Assembly: GCF_000023785.1 (NCBI RefSeq)
Contig: NC_012982.1
Span: 434,001 to 498,000, forward strand
DNA from: Hirschia baltica ATCC 49814
GTDB taxonomy: Bacteria > Pseudomonadota > Alphaproteobacteria > Caulobacterales > Hyphomonadaceae
Length of the DNA stretch: 64,000 bases
Reading direction: 5' to 3'
Program-made: the position numbers and the translations under genes
Notes under the pieces: model-generated
Database searches by the model: none
What the model saw: the letters and a program-made list of their open reading frames with translations, nothing else
Told to the model about the DNA's origin: nothing
Shown here: positions 39,633-49,193 of the stretch, one piece after another
Numbering within the stretch: position 1 is the stretch's first letter
How the letters are laid out: each line of letters begins with the position of its first letter

Positions 39633-39785
39633 TTGGGGCTGTCCTCGAATGTATATTTTGCGCACGGGGAGTGCGTGGCTGTTTTATGCGATATGGATTA
39701 AGCCAATGCGCGTAAAGGATCAACTAGGAAGCGTGTGTGAGAAATTGTCCTTGGGGCGGATATGCGTATTTAATGAAGTTTAGGC

Positions 39786-40157
39786 CTACATCTTTAATTC
39801 GATTGGGTATTCCACGCCGACGCGGATGACTGGCGTTTTATATATGAATTTAGGCGCGAACCTTGCGCTTTGCATTGCTTCTATTGCTGCAGGTTCATAT
39901 TCAGCGAAGTCGCATTTAGCCGTTAAGTCGAAAGGGATTCCCTGTATGTCTACCGACAGTGTGACAATGCAACTTGCTGACTTTCTAGTTTGCATCAAAA
40001 CTTCAATTAATGGCTCGACATTTGGTGGGGTGGTTGGTTGTGCACTTGGGTCATGCACTGTCACAGGTTTTAGGTCGTTTGATTCAGGATTTGCTATAGC
40101 TGAAGTGTAATGTGTGGTCATCAGAAATGCGATGATAGTTAAGGTCATGCGAAGCAT
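39786..40157 (-). CDS. TonB C-terminal-like periplasmic protein
   Basis: 123 residues. Signal peptide (MLRMTLTIIAFLMTTHYTSA) followed by a Pro-rich spacer and a TonB-like C-terminal domain (CIVTLSVDIQGIPFDLTAKC ... EAMQSARFAPKFI ... VGVEYPIEL). Unlike TonB it has no His-box anchor helix and no long Pro-rich region, so it is a short TonB-fold protein rather than an energy transducer. A GGGGGG ribosome site supports the ATG. Confidence 0.78.
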   Translation of the reverse strand: MLRMTLTIIAFLMTTHYTSAIANPESNDLKPVTVHDPSAQPTTPPNVEPLIEVLMQTRKSASCIVTLSVDIQGIPFDLTAKCDFAEYEPAAIEAMQSARFAPKFIYKTPVIRVGVEYPIELKM

Positions 40158-40302
40158 AATAATTCCCCCCCCAAAAATAGAAAATTTAAATCTACTATGC
40201 ACAATGTTAGGTTGTTGTCTATGTGCTGAAAAATTCCAACTAGAGAGAAAAATTCATATCATGCTATGATATACAAAAGTCGTTGTATCAGGACCGATCA
40301 GT

Positions 40303-41661
40303 ATGGCACGTCCCGAATATAAGTTGCGGTTGAAAGCATGGCGCACGCATGGATTCTTGAAATCGCGTGAGCCTTTTTCCAATAAAGACCGTGAGAAGCT
40401 GCACGGGTTTTCCAATGTTGAATTGGCGGCGGCGGCGCGCAATAACGACCATTGCGAACAGGGCCGTAAAGCTGCAGCGGATCGGTTGCTGGCGATGGGC
40501 GGACAGATTTCTGATGCGGATATTATTGTCCCAGGTTTTGTGAAAACGACAAAATTACCCAAGTTGAAAAAAGTGTTTTTTGGAATGAAGCGCGCAATCC
40601 GCTTGTGGGCGGGCTGGATGATGTTGGTTAGCATTATCTGTGCATTTGGGGCGATCATTTATAGCGTTGAACATGAAGATACAGCTTTGCAACAAGCAAA
40701 AGAGGTCGGCCTTATAACGGCGGAAGAATTTTACAACGCTGACCGTGATTTAACCGATGAAGAATTTGAGGCGGCGCGCGCGCTTGATTCCATGCGGATT
40801 GATGCATTTCAATCGCAAAATTCTCTGCGTGATTATTTGCTGATTAAAGCCGAAACGACACCAGCCGGACAAAAAATGATGTGGGGTGAGAGAGTGGGGT
40901 ATGCTGCTATCACCGTCCTGACAATCTCTACTTTGGTTTGGTTTGTATTTGTTGTGTTTCGGGGGCAACCGGCGCGGATTTTATTGCTGCGCAAATTCAA
41001 TGATAAGAAGGTTTCAAAATCACTGTCTCACGTTATTTCCAGTCACATTACGCCCTTTGGGCATACGACAACTTTATCTGATAAATTCTTCAAGAAGTCA
41101 GCTTGGTCTTGGCTGTTGGATATCATACCGCGTCATTGGGCATTAATACCGATCACGCCGGTCTGGATGATTATACGGCTATTTTTTCGCCAGTTTAACC
41201 GCGCAAAATGGGGACCTGTTTGGGTGGGGTCGGCACGCAATTATCGGTGTCTGGCAAAGCGATTGCGTGATCGAATTCCATTGAATTTCATTGTTTCCTG
41301 TTCGTCCAATAAAGAAGCTTTCATGGTGCGCACGCATGATAATTGGTGGCAGGAAGTGATCAAAATGATCATGAATTCGTCCGATGTTATTGTCGTGGAC
41401 TTGTCCAATGTGACGGCGGGTACGGAATGGGAGCTAGAAAGGCTGGATGCAACCCAAATGTGGAAGCGTTCGGTTTTTATTGCGCATGAAGATACGCGGG
41501 AAAAAGCCTTAGCCTCTATTCATGCCTATGAATGGCGCAAGGACGTTCAGCTATTTACCTATGATCGCGTCGGTGAATTAGGCCAAGATGCCAAAACGCA
41601 ATTTCGCGAAGCAATGCTTACCCGCATTGGCCAGACAGCTGAGACTTATGTGAAGACATAG
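40303..41661 (+). CDS. Membrane protein with TIR-like C-terminal domain
   Basis: 452 residues. Two membrane helices at about 102-120 and 199-219 enclose an acidic loop. After them ARILLLRKFNDKK starts a domain with alternating beta/alpha segments: LNFIVSCSSNK, a THDNWWQEVIKMIMNSS helix, DVIVVDLSNVTAGTEWELERL, then KRSVFIAHED. The DxS...GxxWEL pattern resembles TIR/SEFIR- or nucleoside-deoxyribosyltransferase-like domains attached to membrane anchors; E376 would be the candidate catalytic Glu. I could not place it in a named family. A single gene flanked by unrelated ones. Confidence 0.7.
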   Translation: MARPEYKLRLKAWRTHGFLKSREPFSNKDREKLHGFSNVELAAAARNNDHCEQGRKAAADRLLAMGGQISDADIIVPGFVKTTKLPKLKKVFFGMKRAIRLWAGWMMLVSIICAFGAIIYSVEHEDTALQQAKEVGLITAEEFYNADRDLTDEEFEAARALDSMRIDAFQSQNSLRDYLLIKAETTPAGQKMMWGERVGYAAITVLTISTLVWFVFVVFRGQPARILLLRKFNDKKVSKSLSHVISSHITPFGHTTTLSDKFFKKSAWSWLLDIIPRHWALIPITPVWMIIRLFFRQFNRAKWGPVWVGSARNYRCLAKRLRDRIPLNFIVSCSSNKEAFMVRTHDNWWQEVIKMIMNSSDVIVVDLSNVTAGTEWELERLDATQMWKRSVFIAHEDTREKALASIHAYEWRKDVQLFTYDRVGELGQDAKTQFREAMLTRIGQTAETYVKT

Positions 41662-41707
41662 TCGTTTCGTGTTTGTGCGCTGGGTGAAGCTAAGAGCTTA
41701 ACTTATG

Positions 41708-42172
41708 TCAGGAATGTTCTGTGTTGGTGATGATGTCTGTGGTGACTGAATTTGCGATAAAGCAGTGCTCATGCGCAGCGTGGTGGAGCTGATCTATCTG
41801 CGCAGGAGATGGTCTTTCACCCTCATAGGTGACGACAGGGTTGAGCGTGACCTTCGTCACAGCCATACGGCCAGCCGCATTTTTGCTGAGTTCGCCTTCA
41901 GCTTTGTCGGTGTAGCTGTTGACCACAAAGCCAGCATCGCGAGCCATGTGGAGATAAAAGAGCATATGGCAGCTGGATAGAGAGGCAATGAAGGCTTCTT
42001 CAGGGTCTATATTTTCTTCAACGGAATAGGGCAAAGGCACGATATGAGGAGATGCAGAAGCAGGCACTTTCAGGCCGCCATCAAATTCCCATTCATGGGC
42101 ACGTGAATGCTTGTTGGCTTTGAAGTCAGCGTTGTCACGGGACCATGTGATTGTTGCGAAATGCTTTGCCAA
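41708..42172 (-). CDS. OsmC-family peroxiredoxin-like protein
   Basis: 154 residues. FIASLSSCHMLFYLHMA contains the first redox Cys and HEHCFIANSV the second, both essential for reducing organic hydroperoxides. The Glu (DPEEAF) and Arg-type residues are present. The start is a TTG: no ATG is available near it, the family usually begins with MAxHxAxxxW, and GGAGA lies at correct distance. Confidence 0.9.
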   Translation of the reverse strand: MAKHFATITWSRDNADFKANKHSRAHEWEFDGGLKVPASASPHIVPLPYSVEENIDPEEAFIASLSSCHMLFYLHMARDAGFVVNSYTDKAEGELSKNAAGRMAVTKVTLNPVVTYEGERPSPAQIDQLHHAAHEHCFIANSVTTDIITNTEHS

Positions 42173-42190
42173 TATCAGTTCTCCAATAAA

Positions 42191-42225
42191 AAAGCAGGTA
42201 TCGAATGTGTATCAATACCTGCTTT
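42191..42225 (-). terminator. Terminator between DUF2853 and OsmC genes
   Basis: 11-bp stem AAAGCAGGTAT / ATACCTGCTTT, 13-base loop; T-run on the minus strand. Ends the DUF2853 transcript. Confidence 0.85.
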
Positions 42226-42249
42226 AAAATTTTAGCGATAGAATAGCGC

Positions 42250-42597
42250 TTATTTCTTGTCGTAAATCGCTTCTTTTTTGAAGTGTTTGGCAAGAAGGTA
42301 GTAAACCACGGCGCGGAATTTGTTGCGCTCTGATTTGCCGTATTTTTCGATGACTGCGTCAATCGCTGTGTCTAGCTCTGGGCTGTCTTTTAGGCCAAGC
42401 TTCTTAATCAAGAAGTTGTTCTTTACAGTTTCAAGCTCTTTTTTGTCAGTGGCTGACACAGTTGAAGAGTCTTTGTTGTAGATTGAAGGACCACAACCGA
42501 TTGTCACCTTTGTTAGGAAATCCATGTCAGGTGTTTCACCGCATTTTTCTTTAAGGTCAGCGGCATATTTGGCAATGAGATCGTCGCGTTTGCTCAT
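42250..42597 (-). CDS. DUF2853 family protein
   Basis: 115 residues, cytoplasmic, helical. The hallmark segments LTKVTIGCGPSIYNKDSST, ELETVKNNFLIKKLGLKDSP and YGKSERNKFRAVVYYLLAKHF are clear. The biochemical role is unknown. The ATG is preceded by a purine-rich site (GAGGGGAAA). It is flanked by a terminator and appears to be monocistronic. Confidence 0.93.
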   Translation of the reverse strand: MSKRDDLIAKYAADLKEKCGETPDMDFLTKVTIGCGPSIYNKDSSTVSATDKKELETVKNNFLIKKLGLKDSPELDTAIDAVIEKYGKSERNKFRAVVYYLLAKHFKKEAIYDKK

Positions 42598-42724
42598 AAT
42601 TTTCCCCTCCAAAGTGGAATCAAATTGCGATTAACCAAGACTTTCAATGAATTTGAAGCAATTGGCAACTCTCTGATGCAGTCGTAATGTCAATCAGGGA
42701 TAGGCAATAGGACGCAGGGTTGCG

Positions 42725-43135
42725 CTAGTAAAGGCGGCGCGCTTTGACCCGTATAGGTTGGGGTTCTGGTGGCGGTGTGAGTAGGCCTTCGAGGAAAGCT
42801 GCGAGATCAGGCATTTTAGGGCCGCGCCCAGGTTTGTCATCATCATCGTCATCTTTGCCAAATTTGTTCATAATGGCGATGCCCATTTGGACAGATCCGA
42901 AGGTTAGGCCAAGGAAAAATGTCAATATAAACAAAGCAACCCATTTGTCTTGAGAAGCAAATATGAGTGTTCTCAGGTTTGCAATATCGAAAGCTAAAAG
43001 CATGGCAACAAAGAAGATGCTGAAAGCAAAACCTGACAAAGCTTTCCCTGCTAACATGCGCAAATATTTGGCTGTTTTGTCCGCCTTAGCGGCATGAGCT
43101 TGAAGTGGCTCTGAAGGGGATTTTTCGTCTACCAT
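42725..43135 (-). CDS. Small two-helix membrane protein
   Basis: 136 residues; membrane segments at about 31-50 (ALSGFAFSIFFVAMLLAFDI) and 66-86 (ALFILTFFLGLTFGSVQMGI). Then an Asp-rich stretch (KDDDDDDKPGRG) and a Pro-rich tail ending in KARRLY. No family recognised. Confidence 0.7.
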   Translation of the reverse strand: MVDEKSPSEPLQAHAAKADKTAKYLRMLAGKALSGFAFSIFFVAMLLAFDIANLRTLIFASQDKWVALFILTFFLGLTFGSVQMGIAIMNKFGKDDDDDDKPGRGPKMPDLAAFLEGLLTPPPEPQPIRVKARRLY

Positions 43136-43259
43136 GATATTAATATAGGCTGGCTTTCAAATATTCCAATATGGCTAAGGGATAAGTGTGACATTTAACC
43201 ACTTTACCTTCAGCAAGTTTCGTACCTGTTACCACCAAGGATAATATCAATATTTAAGT

Positions 43260-43880
43260 TTAGACCAGAGAATAATTGAATGAGATAGAAATGCGAAGAT
43301 CTTCTCCCATATTGGCAGTCACCTCATGACGTAGCCAGCTTTCCCACATCATCACTGTGCCCGGTTCGGGTTTTTCATAGACGAAACGTTTGGCAGATAA
43401 GGGCGCATCTTTAGCGATAGCAGGGGCATTCATCATCATTGCAAGGCGTGGATCTTCTAATTTTAGTGCGCCAGCCCCCTCCGGGGTTTTGACATAATAC
43501 GTGCCGGAGATCACTGAATGGGGATGGATGTGACCAGAATGTGCCGCGAGTGGATTGAGGATATTAATCCAGAAACTATCCATTTCCCATTTGGCGCAAC
43601 CAATATCCATATGGCTTGCCTTGGCAAATTCATCCGCTTTGGCGTCTAGTTTTGCTTTTAAGGTTGCGAAGGCGCTGGCACGGTCTGGCAGGTCGTTGAG
43701 GGATGCATAGGATGTATATCCATCATAGCCGTTTTCATCACACCATTTTTGGCCGGCTTCATCATCTTCGGCAATTTGCAAACAGGCTGTTTCTAGGTCT
43801 TGGTTCAGCTCTGCCCAGTCTTTATCTTGCGTGAGGCTATCGCGCAGAAGCTGGGTGATGAAAAGGGATTGGATACTCAT
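43260..43880 (-). CDS. 2OG-Fe(II) oxygenase-like protein (TIGR02466 type)
   Basis: 206 residues. HSGHIHPHSVISGTYYVKTP holds the probable iron His and the 2OG-fold strand, then PGTVMMWESWLRHEVT with the second His, then RISISFNYSL with the Arg that would hold 2-oxoglutarate. This order matches a family of putative 2OG-Fe(II) oxygenases. The substrate is unknown. Downstream of sspB on the same strand, behind a terminator. Confidence 0.85.
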   Translation of the reverse strand: MSIQSLFITQLLRDSLTQDKDWAELNQDLETACLQIAEDDEAGQKWCDENGYDGYTSYASLNDLPDRASAFATLKAKLDAKADEFAKASHMDIGCAKWEMDSFWINILNPLAAHSGHIHPHSVISGTYYVKTPEGAGALKLEDPRLAMMMNAPAIAKDAPLSAKRFVYEKPEPGTVMMWESWLRHEVTANMGEDLRISISFNYSLV

Positions 43881-43906
43881 ATCTGTGCCTCATAATGGAG
43901 GAATAA

Positions 43907-43943
43907 AAAAGGCGACCTGATCTGGAGTATCAAGCCGCCTTTT
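43907..43943 (-). terminator. Terminator downstream of sspB
   Basis: 8-bp stem AAAAGGCG / CGCCTTTT with a 21-base loop containing further weak pairing; minus-strand T-run follows. Confidence 0.75.
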
Positions 43944-43965
43944 ATGTGTCGTTAATTGCGTGTGT

Positions 43966-44505
43966 TTATTTGCGGCGGAAAGCATCAAGAGACACGACAG
44001 TGCCTTCAGCTTCGCCCTCGCTTTTGTCTTTGTCGCTTTTTTCTTCTGAAACAGCTTCGGCAATTTCTGTTGTGTCGTCACCAAATTCGATTTGTTGACC
44101 CCCTTCGATCAAGGCTGTCGTGCCCATCTCGAATACCAGTCCATAATTGACGGATGGATCAAAGAAGCGAGTGACGGCTGCATACGGAATAACAAGGTGC
44201 TGAGGGACGCCGCCAAATTTCAAGACGATTTCGAAATTGTCGTCATTCACTTCCAGATCCCAATATTGGTGCTGAACAACAATTGTCATCTCTTCAGGGA
44301 AACGGTCTTTGATGGCATCAGCCATGCTTATGCCCGGAGCCGCTGTTTTGAACGTAATGTAGAAATGGTGTCCGCCGGGAAGAGACTCACCTTTGGCTGC
44401 AAATCTTAGCGCTTCGCGCATCACGCCTTTTAACGCGGCTTCAGAAAGAGCTTTGTAGCCAATAAGGTCTTCAGAGTTGCCTGAACCCATTCCATCTTTA
44501 GTCAT
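43966..44505 (-). CDS. sspB: SspB-like ClpXP adaptor
   Basis: Adaptor that binds ssrA-tagged proteins and delivers them to ClpXP. 179 residues: folded substrate-binding domain (about 15-140; GGHHFYITFKTAAPGI, VQHQYWDLEVNDDNFEIVLK) and a long acidic linker ending in the ClpX-docking tail VVSLDAFRRK. This is the alphaproteobacterial type of SspB. The tmRNA whose products it would handle is encoded 7 kb away. Confidence 0.9.
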   Translation of the reverse strand: MTKDGMGSGNSEDLIGYKALSEAALKGVMREALRFAAKGESLPGGHHFYITFKTAAPGISMADAIKDRFPEEMTIVVQHQYWDLEVNDDNFEIVLKFGGVPQHLVIPYAAVTRFFDPSVNYGLVFEMGTTALIEGGQQIEFGDDTTEIAEAVSEEKSDKDKSEGEAEGTVVSLDAFRRK

Positions 44506-44954
44506 AAACCATTCTCCAGCAGAATTAGATAGCAGGGATTAAGCAGCTTAGCGGCTACGTCAATCCCGTTCTTTTCATGGGCGAGCGGTTTTTAATTGGT
44601 TCGCTCTTTTAAGAGGATGAACTTTATAACCACAAAAGCCCATCTTAGCACGAAATGAATGAATTTCTAACTTAGATAAAACGAGAGTTCTTCAAGGTTG
44701 AAGGAAAGATGGCGGGATGGCCATCAAGCATATGTTTTTTAAGACATATTCTTATCAAAACGAGTTTTTATTTTTTGTTGATTTGGTAGTGTTGGGTTAG
44801 ATTTTTTGTCAATCTAGGCGCATGATCCGGTGTTAAATAGCGTATTGTATTGTCATAAATTACAATGGTGTATTGTCTTTGTAAAAAAATGAAATTTGTT
44901 GGATATTTAAGTTACGTCTGAGGTGCAGAAGCGCCTCAGACGCATGTAAGTTGG
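44506..44954. other. 449-base AT-rich intergenic region
   Basis: No gene with a ribosome site seen. It presumably holds the sspB promoter on its left. A short hairpin with T-run lies at 44583-44610 (GAGCG/CGCTC) and GTATTGT motifs recur around 44850. The right end holds the metY hairpin. An unrecognised small RNA cannot be excluded. Confidence 0.35.
44915..44942 (-). terminator. Hairpin downstream of metY
   Basis: 12-bp stem CGTCTGAGGTGC / GCGCCTCAGACG with one G-U pair and a 4-base loop. The following minus-strand sequence is AT-rich without a strong T-run. Confidence 0.65.
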
Positions 44955-46238
44955 TTATTTGCTTAGCGCTTGTTCTAGGTCAGCAATCAAATCGTCTGAG
45001 TCTTCAATACCGATAGAAATCCGCACAAGGTTTGGTGCAGCACCGGCGGCAATTTTTTCAGCATCAGATAGCTGACTATGTGTTGTTGAAGCGGGGTGAA
45101 TTATCAAGGATTTTGCATCACCAAGATTAGCCACATGGCTGAACAGCTCCAAGTTTTCGATCAATTTTACACACGCGTCGTGTCCGCCTTTAAGCTGAAT
45201 AGTGAATAATCCACCAGCGCCTTTGGGACAGATTTTTGCGACACGGCTGTGATAGGGGGAGGATGGCAGGCCTGCATAGGTGACAGCCTCGACAGCATCA
45301 TGATTTTCAAGCCATGCAGAGATGATTTGAGCGTTTTTGACGTGTTCGCGCATACGCAGAGATAGTGTTTCTATACCCATAAGCGTATAATGTGCACCTT
45401 GTGGGTTCATCGTCATGCCAAGATCACGCAATCCAATGGCGATTCCGTGGAATGTGAATGCCATAGGGCCAAGCGCTTCCGCGAAGATTAAGCCATGATA
45501 AGCTGGTTCTGGTTGAGAGAGTGATGGGAATTTATCCGATGCCATCCAGTCAAATTTTCCAGAATCAACAACACAGCCACCTGTCACAGAGCCATTTCCT
45601 GTGAGGTATTTGGTTGTGGAGTGCACAACTAATGTTGCGCCATGGTCAATTGGGTTACACAAATATGGTGTAGCAGTGGTGTTATCAACGATAAGCGGAA
45701 TGCCAGCTTTATCTGATACCGCAGAGATTGCATCTAAGTCAGTGATATAACCGCCCGGGTTCGCGATACTCTCACAGAAGACTGCGCGTGTATCATCATC
45801 AATGGCGTCAGCGACAGCTTGAGTGTCGTCAAAGTCTACAAATTTTGCGGACCAGCCAAAGCGTTTAATCGTTTGAGAAAATTGAGTGAGCGTGCCGCCA
45901 TATAAGCGTGTTGAAGCGACGATATTTTTGCCCGGTCCCATAAGCGGGAAAAGCGCCAAGATTTGTGCAGCGTGACCAGATGAACAACAGACAGCACCTG
46001 CACCGCCTTCAAGTGCTGCGATACGTTCTTGTAAAGCACCAACAGTTGGGTTGGTGAGGCGGGAATAGATATAGCCAACTTCTTTTAACGCAAACAGGTT
46101 TGCCGCATGCTCTGGGCTTTTGAAGACATAAGCAGTTGATTGATAGATTGGCGTGTTGCGGGCACCTGTGGCTGGATCAGGAGCTGCACCAGCATGGAGT
46201 TGTTTGGTGGTAAAGCCGTGTTTTGCTGCATCAGTCAT
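44955..46238 (-). CDS. metY: O-acetylhomoserine sulfhydrylase
   Basis: PLP enzyme making homocysteine from O-acetylhomoserine and sulfide. 427 residues; the PLP Lys lies in VHSTTKYLTGNGSVTGG, with IYSRLTNPT, SSGHAAQ and VDNTTATPY segments typical of the Met25/MetY branch. The start in front of TDAAKHGFTTKQLHAGA fits the family's usual N-terminus; a 22-codon longer frame has no ribosome site. I looked for a SAM-II riboswitch upstream and found none. Confidence 0.93.
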   Translation of the reverse strand: MTDAAKHGFTTKQLHAGAAPDPATGARNTPIYQSTAYVFKSPEHAANLFALKEVGYIYSRLTNPTVGALQERIAALEGGAGAVCCSSGHAAQILALFPLMGPGKNIVASTRLYGGTLTQFSQTIKRFGWSAKFVDFDDTQAVADAIDDDTRAVFCESIANPGGYITDLDAISAVSDKAGIPLIVDNTTATPYLCNPIDHGATLVVHSTTKYLTGNGSVTGGCVVDSGKFDWMASDKFPSLSQPEPAYHGLIFAEALGPMAFTFHGIAIGLRDLGMTMNPQGAHYTLMGIETLSLRMREHVKNAQIISAWLENHDAVEAVTYAGLPSSPYHSRVAKICPKGAGGLFTIQLKGGHDACVKLIENLELFSHVANLGDAKSLIIHPASTTHSQLSDAEKIAAGAAPNLVRISIGIEDSDDLIADLEQALSK

Positions 46239-46357
46239 ATCAAATAGCCCTATTAAATGAAGTAATTTTGGGTGAGGATATTGCGTGGTTAAGGATAAGT
46301 CCATCGCGTTTTTTGTGATAGTTTTCAGCTTTTTATCCTGATCTGGAATTGACCGCT

Positions 46358-46741
46358 TTAGCTTTCATATATTTCCAGTGGTAAATCGTCTGGGTCTGCA
46401 AAAAATGTGAAGCGTTTGCCTGTGAATTCATCAGTTCGGATGGGCTCTACGTCTATATTGTGTGCTGTAAGATGAGCGATAAATGGCTCTAATTTATCCA
46501 CGCAGAAGGCTAAATGACGAAGCCCTTGGGCTTCTGGATAGCTTGGACGGGGCGGGGCATCGGGAAATGAGAAAAGTTCGATTTGTCCACCATCGGGCAG
46601 GCGAAGGTCGAGTTTGTAGGAATTGCGAGCTTCACGGTAGTTTTCCGCGACGACCTCAAGACCTAAAATATCAATATAGAAATGTTTTGAACGCTGGTAA
46701 TCTGAACAGATTATCGCTGCATGATGAATGGATTTGAGCAT
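46358..46741 (-). CDS. VOC-family protein, GloA2/YaeR-like
   Basis: 127 residues, two beta-alpha-beta-beta-beta modules. Metal ligands are in IHHAAIICSDY, GGQIELFSFP, LRHLAFCVDKL and LPLEIYE, the SMU1112c/YaeR pattern. It may be a glyoxalase-like lyase; the substrate is unknown. The start fixed at MLKSIHH is the standard family N-terminus. Confidence 0.88.
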   Translation of the reverse strand: MLKSIHHAAIICSDYQRSKHFYIDILGLEVVAENYREARNSYKLDLRLPDGGQIELFSFPDAPPRPSYPEAQGLRHLAFCVDKLEPFIAHLTAHNIDVEPIRTDEFTGKRFTFFADPDDLPLEIYES

Positions 46742-46843
46742 TGAGCTTGGCCTGATCATTTGAATGCTCAAAAGGATAAGATGTTCGTTATTTAATGTCT
46801 ATTGCTGTGGGGAGATGGGAATATCGAAAACAATGAGGAGAGG

Positions 46844-46880
46844 CCTCAAGGCCGAGGGAGAAAATCATTCGGCCTTGAGG
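46844..46880. terminator. Hairpin downstream of znuD-like gene
   Basis: Perfect 12-bp stem CCTCAAGGCCGA / TCGGCCTTGAGG, 13-base loop. The T-rich side is on the plus strand; on the znuD strand there is no T-run, so it may act as a 3' stabiliser. Confidence 0.65.
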
Positions 46881-46887
46881 ATTTTGT

Positions 46888-49161
46888 TTAGAATTGAGTG
46901 CGCAAGCCAAACACGACATTGCGTCCGCGTAGTGGAGATTGGTTTTTCACAAAGGACGTGTGAACAAAGGCCAGTTCATCTAGCAAGTTTGTTGCGCGAA
47001 TGAACAATTCTGTTGATTGATCTGAATCTGCATTGAACTTGTAGGATGCTGTGGCATTCAGCATGTTATAGCCATCTGTTTGTGTCTCATATGACGCGAC
47101 ACTGTCCTGTTCGAAAGTGTGGTAGAACTCGACATCGGCAACAATTGGACCTTGGTTCCATTCATAGCGCCCACCTAATCGACCGGGTGGAATACGAGGT
47201 AAATTGTCGTCCTCTTTGCTCATTTCAGCATCGACATAATCACCAAATAGTGTTGCGCGGCCATTTGAAGAAAGCTCGAAGCTGATTTGTCCATCAATAC
47301 CGGTAAATTTGGCATCGGCTGCGACATAAAGCAGATAATTATGGGGCGTGCCTGTTTCGCTGTCTGTTTCGATTAGGCGTGCAAAAATGTAGTCTTCTAT
47401 GTCTTGGTGGAAAAGGCCAATTTCATACTGAATTGATCCCAGAGTTTTGCGGAAAGTTAGATTAAGGGAATCGGTCGACTCCATCACATCTGTTGTGCTT
47501 TCAGGGAATCTAGAAGAGGCTCGGCGCGATTGGGATAGCCCAACTTCATAACTATTGGTCGCTAGGTTATTTCCATATGCGTATAGTTCGCGGATATTTG
47601 GAGCGCGTTCAGAATGGGCAATAGATGCCGCTATTGCATAGCCGTCGCTAATATTCCATGTGGCTCCAAGAGAAGCTGAGAGAGGTTCATGTTTTGCGGC
47701 TGGATGTCTCTCTTTGAACAATTCAATGTTTTCATCCTTTATAGTTTCTCTCCAGTTTTCTCCATACCACGGAATGAAAATATCGTCATACAGGTCCGAT
47801 AATTCAGGTGATAATTGTATGCGATATTGAGGTATCGTGACACTGATTTCACGCCAATCTTTGCGGATTGCAAAATCAAGATCGACTGCACCAAATGAAC
47901 GCGTTTCATTGAGGAATACGCCGACATTTTCGGTTAGATGGTATGAAGGGCCGTCAAACCCAAGTCCGTTTTCGGGAAACGCCTTATGCAAGTCGTTGAC
48001 GTTAATTCCGTTAAATTCACCATCAGTATATTGCACGCCAAAAGTGCCGGAAAAACCAGCTATTGCTGCATGAGTTAGCTCAAGACGGCCATCATATACT
48101 TCATTGGTGTAATTGGTGAAAATAAAGGGACCATCGACCTCGTCATGTGCATAATCTGTGTAAGATAATCGTATACGTGTGTGATCAATACCTGGGATTA
48201 GTTTTTCATAATCTGCGCGAACGTCATAGCGGTCTGCGCGAAGGTTGATTTTTGCTGTGTGTTCGTCTGATGAACCAAAAGGGTCTTCGTAAGCGCCATG
48301 GGAGGCACAGTGTAGGTCTGTTCCGTGTGTGTGACAGACCGCATTTTTGTGGGAGTGACCCGGCAGACCGTATTCACTATCTAATCGAGAATAGGCTGCG
48401 CCGATATAGCCTTTAGGAACAAGCCAAGACCCACCAATGCTATAGCCATCGCCTTTGGAGAAAGAGTCGCGAAGTTCATCGCTGCCAAAATTTTTGGGGA
48501 CGGAATAGTTTTCGCTGGAACGGTTAAAGCCTTCAAGGTGAAAAGCAAATTGTCCTACAGACGCAGTTGCGCGCGCGGCCATGGAGGCTTCTTGATCGCC
48601 CATGCCATAGCGCGCTTCTGCGCCGCCTGAAAAACCGTCTTCAGGCAGTGATTTAGGGATTTTGCTGTCAATTAAATTGACTGCGCCATTGAGAGCATTT
48701 CCGCCATAACGGGCAGCTGCAGAACCGCGTAGGACTTCAATTCCATCCAGCAATAATGGTTCGCTGGTGATTGCATGGTCAGGCGCGACGGATGACACGT
48801 CAAATAGGTTTGCGCCATCAGATAATATTTCGATACGCGGGACGGTTTGTCCACGAATAACTGGGCGCGATGCACCACCGCCAAAATTGTCTAAGTGAAC
48901 ACCCGGTAATCCTGCTAGAGTTTCACCTAGTCCGCCCAGACGTCTGTTTGCTAATTCCTCACCCGATAGCACCATTACCGGCAAAGAAGTGATCGCGTTT
49001 CGGCCTGCAAGTGTACTTGTCACAACGACAGTATCGATGCGTTGCGTCTCACTCGTTTCAGATCCCTCTGATTTTGTTTCGACTGTATCGGCGTAAGCAA
49101 CACCGCTGCCAATCATCGAAATTGCAGTGCTGAGTACTAAATTTTTCCAAAGTAAATTCAC
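46888..49161 (-). CDS. znuD: ZnuD-like TonB-dependent zinc receptor
   Basis: 757 residues. Signal peptide cleaved after VAYA; TonB box region DTVVVTST; plug with GLPGVHLDNFGGGASRPVIR; barrel ending in FGLRTQF. An extracellular loop at about 266-289 is rich in His and Cys (LPGHSHKNAVCHTHG, LHCASHG), the hallmark of ZnuD, which captures zinc. The start is GTG with GGGGA; no nearer ATG fits. A near-palindromic Zur-like box lies 33 bases upstream, giving independent support for a zinc role. Confidence 0.92.
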   Translation of the reverse strand: MNLLWKNLVLSTAISMIGSGVAYADTVETKSEGSETSETQRIDTVVVTSTLAGRNAITSLPVMVLSGEELANRRLGGLGETLAGLPGVHLDNFGGGASRPVIRGQTVPRIEILSDGANLFDVSSVAPDHAITSEPLLLDGIEVLRGSAAARYGGNALNGAVNLIDSKIPKSLPEDGFSGGAEARYGMGDQEASMAARATASVGQFAFHLEGFNRSSENYSVPKNFGSDELRDSFSKGDGYSIGGSWLVPKGYIGAAYSRLDSEYGLPGHSHKNAVCHTHGTDLHCASHGAYEDPFGSSDEHTAKINLRADRYDVRADYEKLIPGIDHTRIRLSYTDYAHDEVDGPFIFTNYTNEVYDGRLELTHAAIAGFSGTFGVQYTDGEFNGINVNDLHKAFPENGLGFDGPSYHLTENVGVFLNETRSFGAVDLDFAIRKDWREISVTIPQYRIQLSPELSDLYDDIFIPWYGENWRETIKDENIELFKERHPAAKHEPLSASLGATWNISDGYAIAASIAHSERAPNIRELYAYGNNLATNSYEVGLSQSRRASSRFPESTTDVMESTDSLNLTFRKTLGSIQYEIGLFHQDIEDYIFARLIETDSETGTPHNYLLYVAADAKFTGIDGQISFELSSNGRATLFGDYVDAEMSKEDDNLPRIPPGRLGGRYEWNQGPIVADVEFYHTFEQDSVASYETQTDGYNMLNATASYKFNADSDQSTELFIRATNLLDELAFVHTSFVKNQSPLRGRNVVFGLRTQF

Positions 49162-49193
49162 GTTATGTCCCCATTGAGCGAAATCAATTATGT

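Noticed and set aside
46239-46357. Possible SAM-II riboswitch upstream of metY.
   Set aside because: I looked for the conserved CGC...GCG pairing and AAAGCTAAA-type elements and did not find them.
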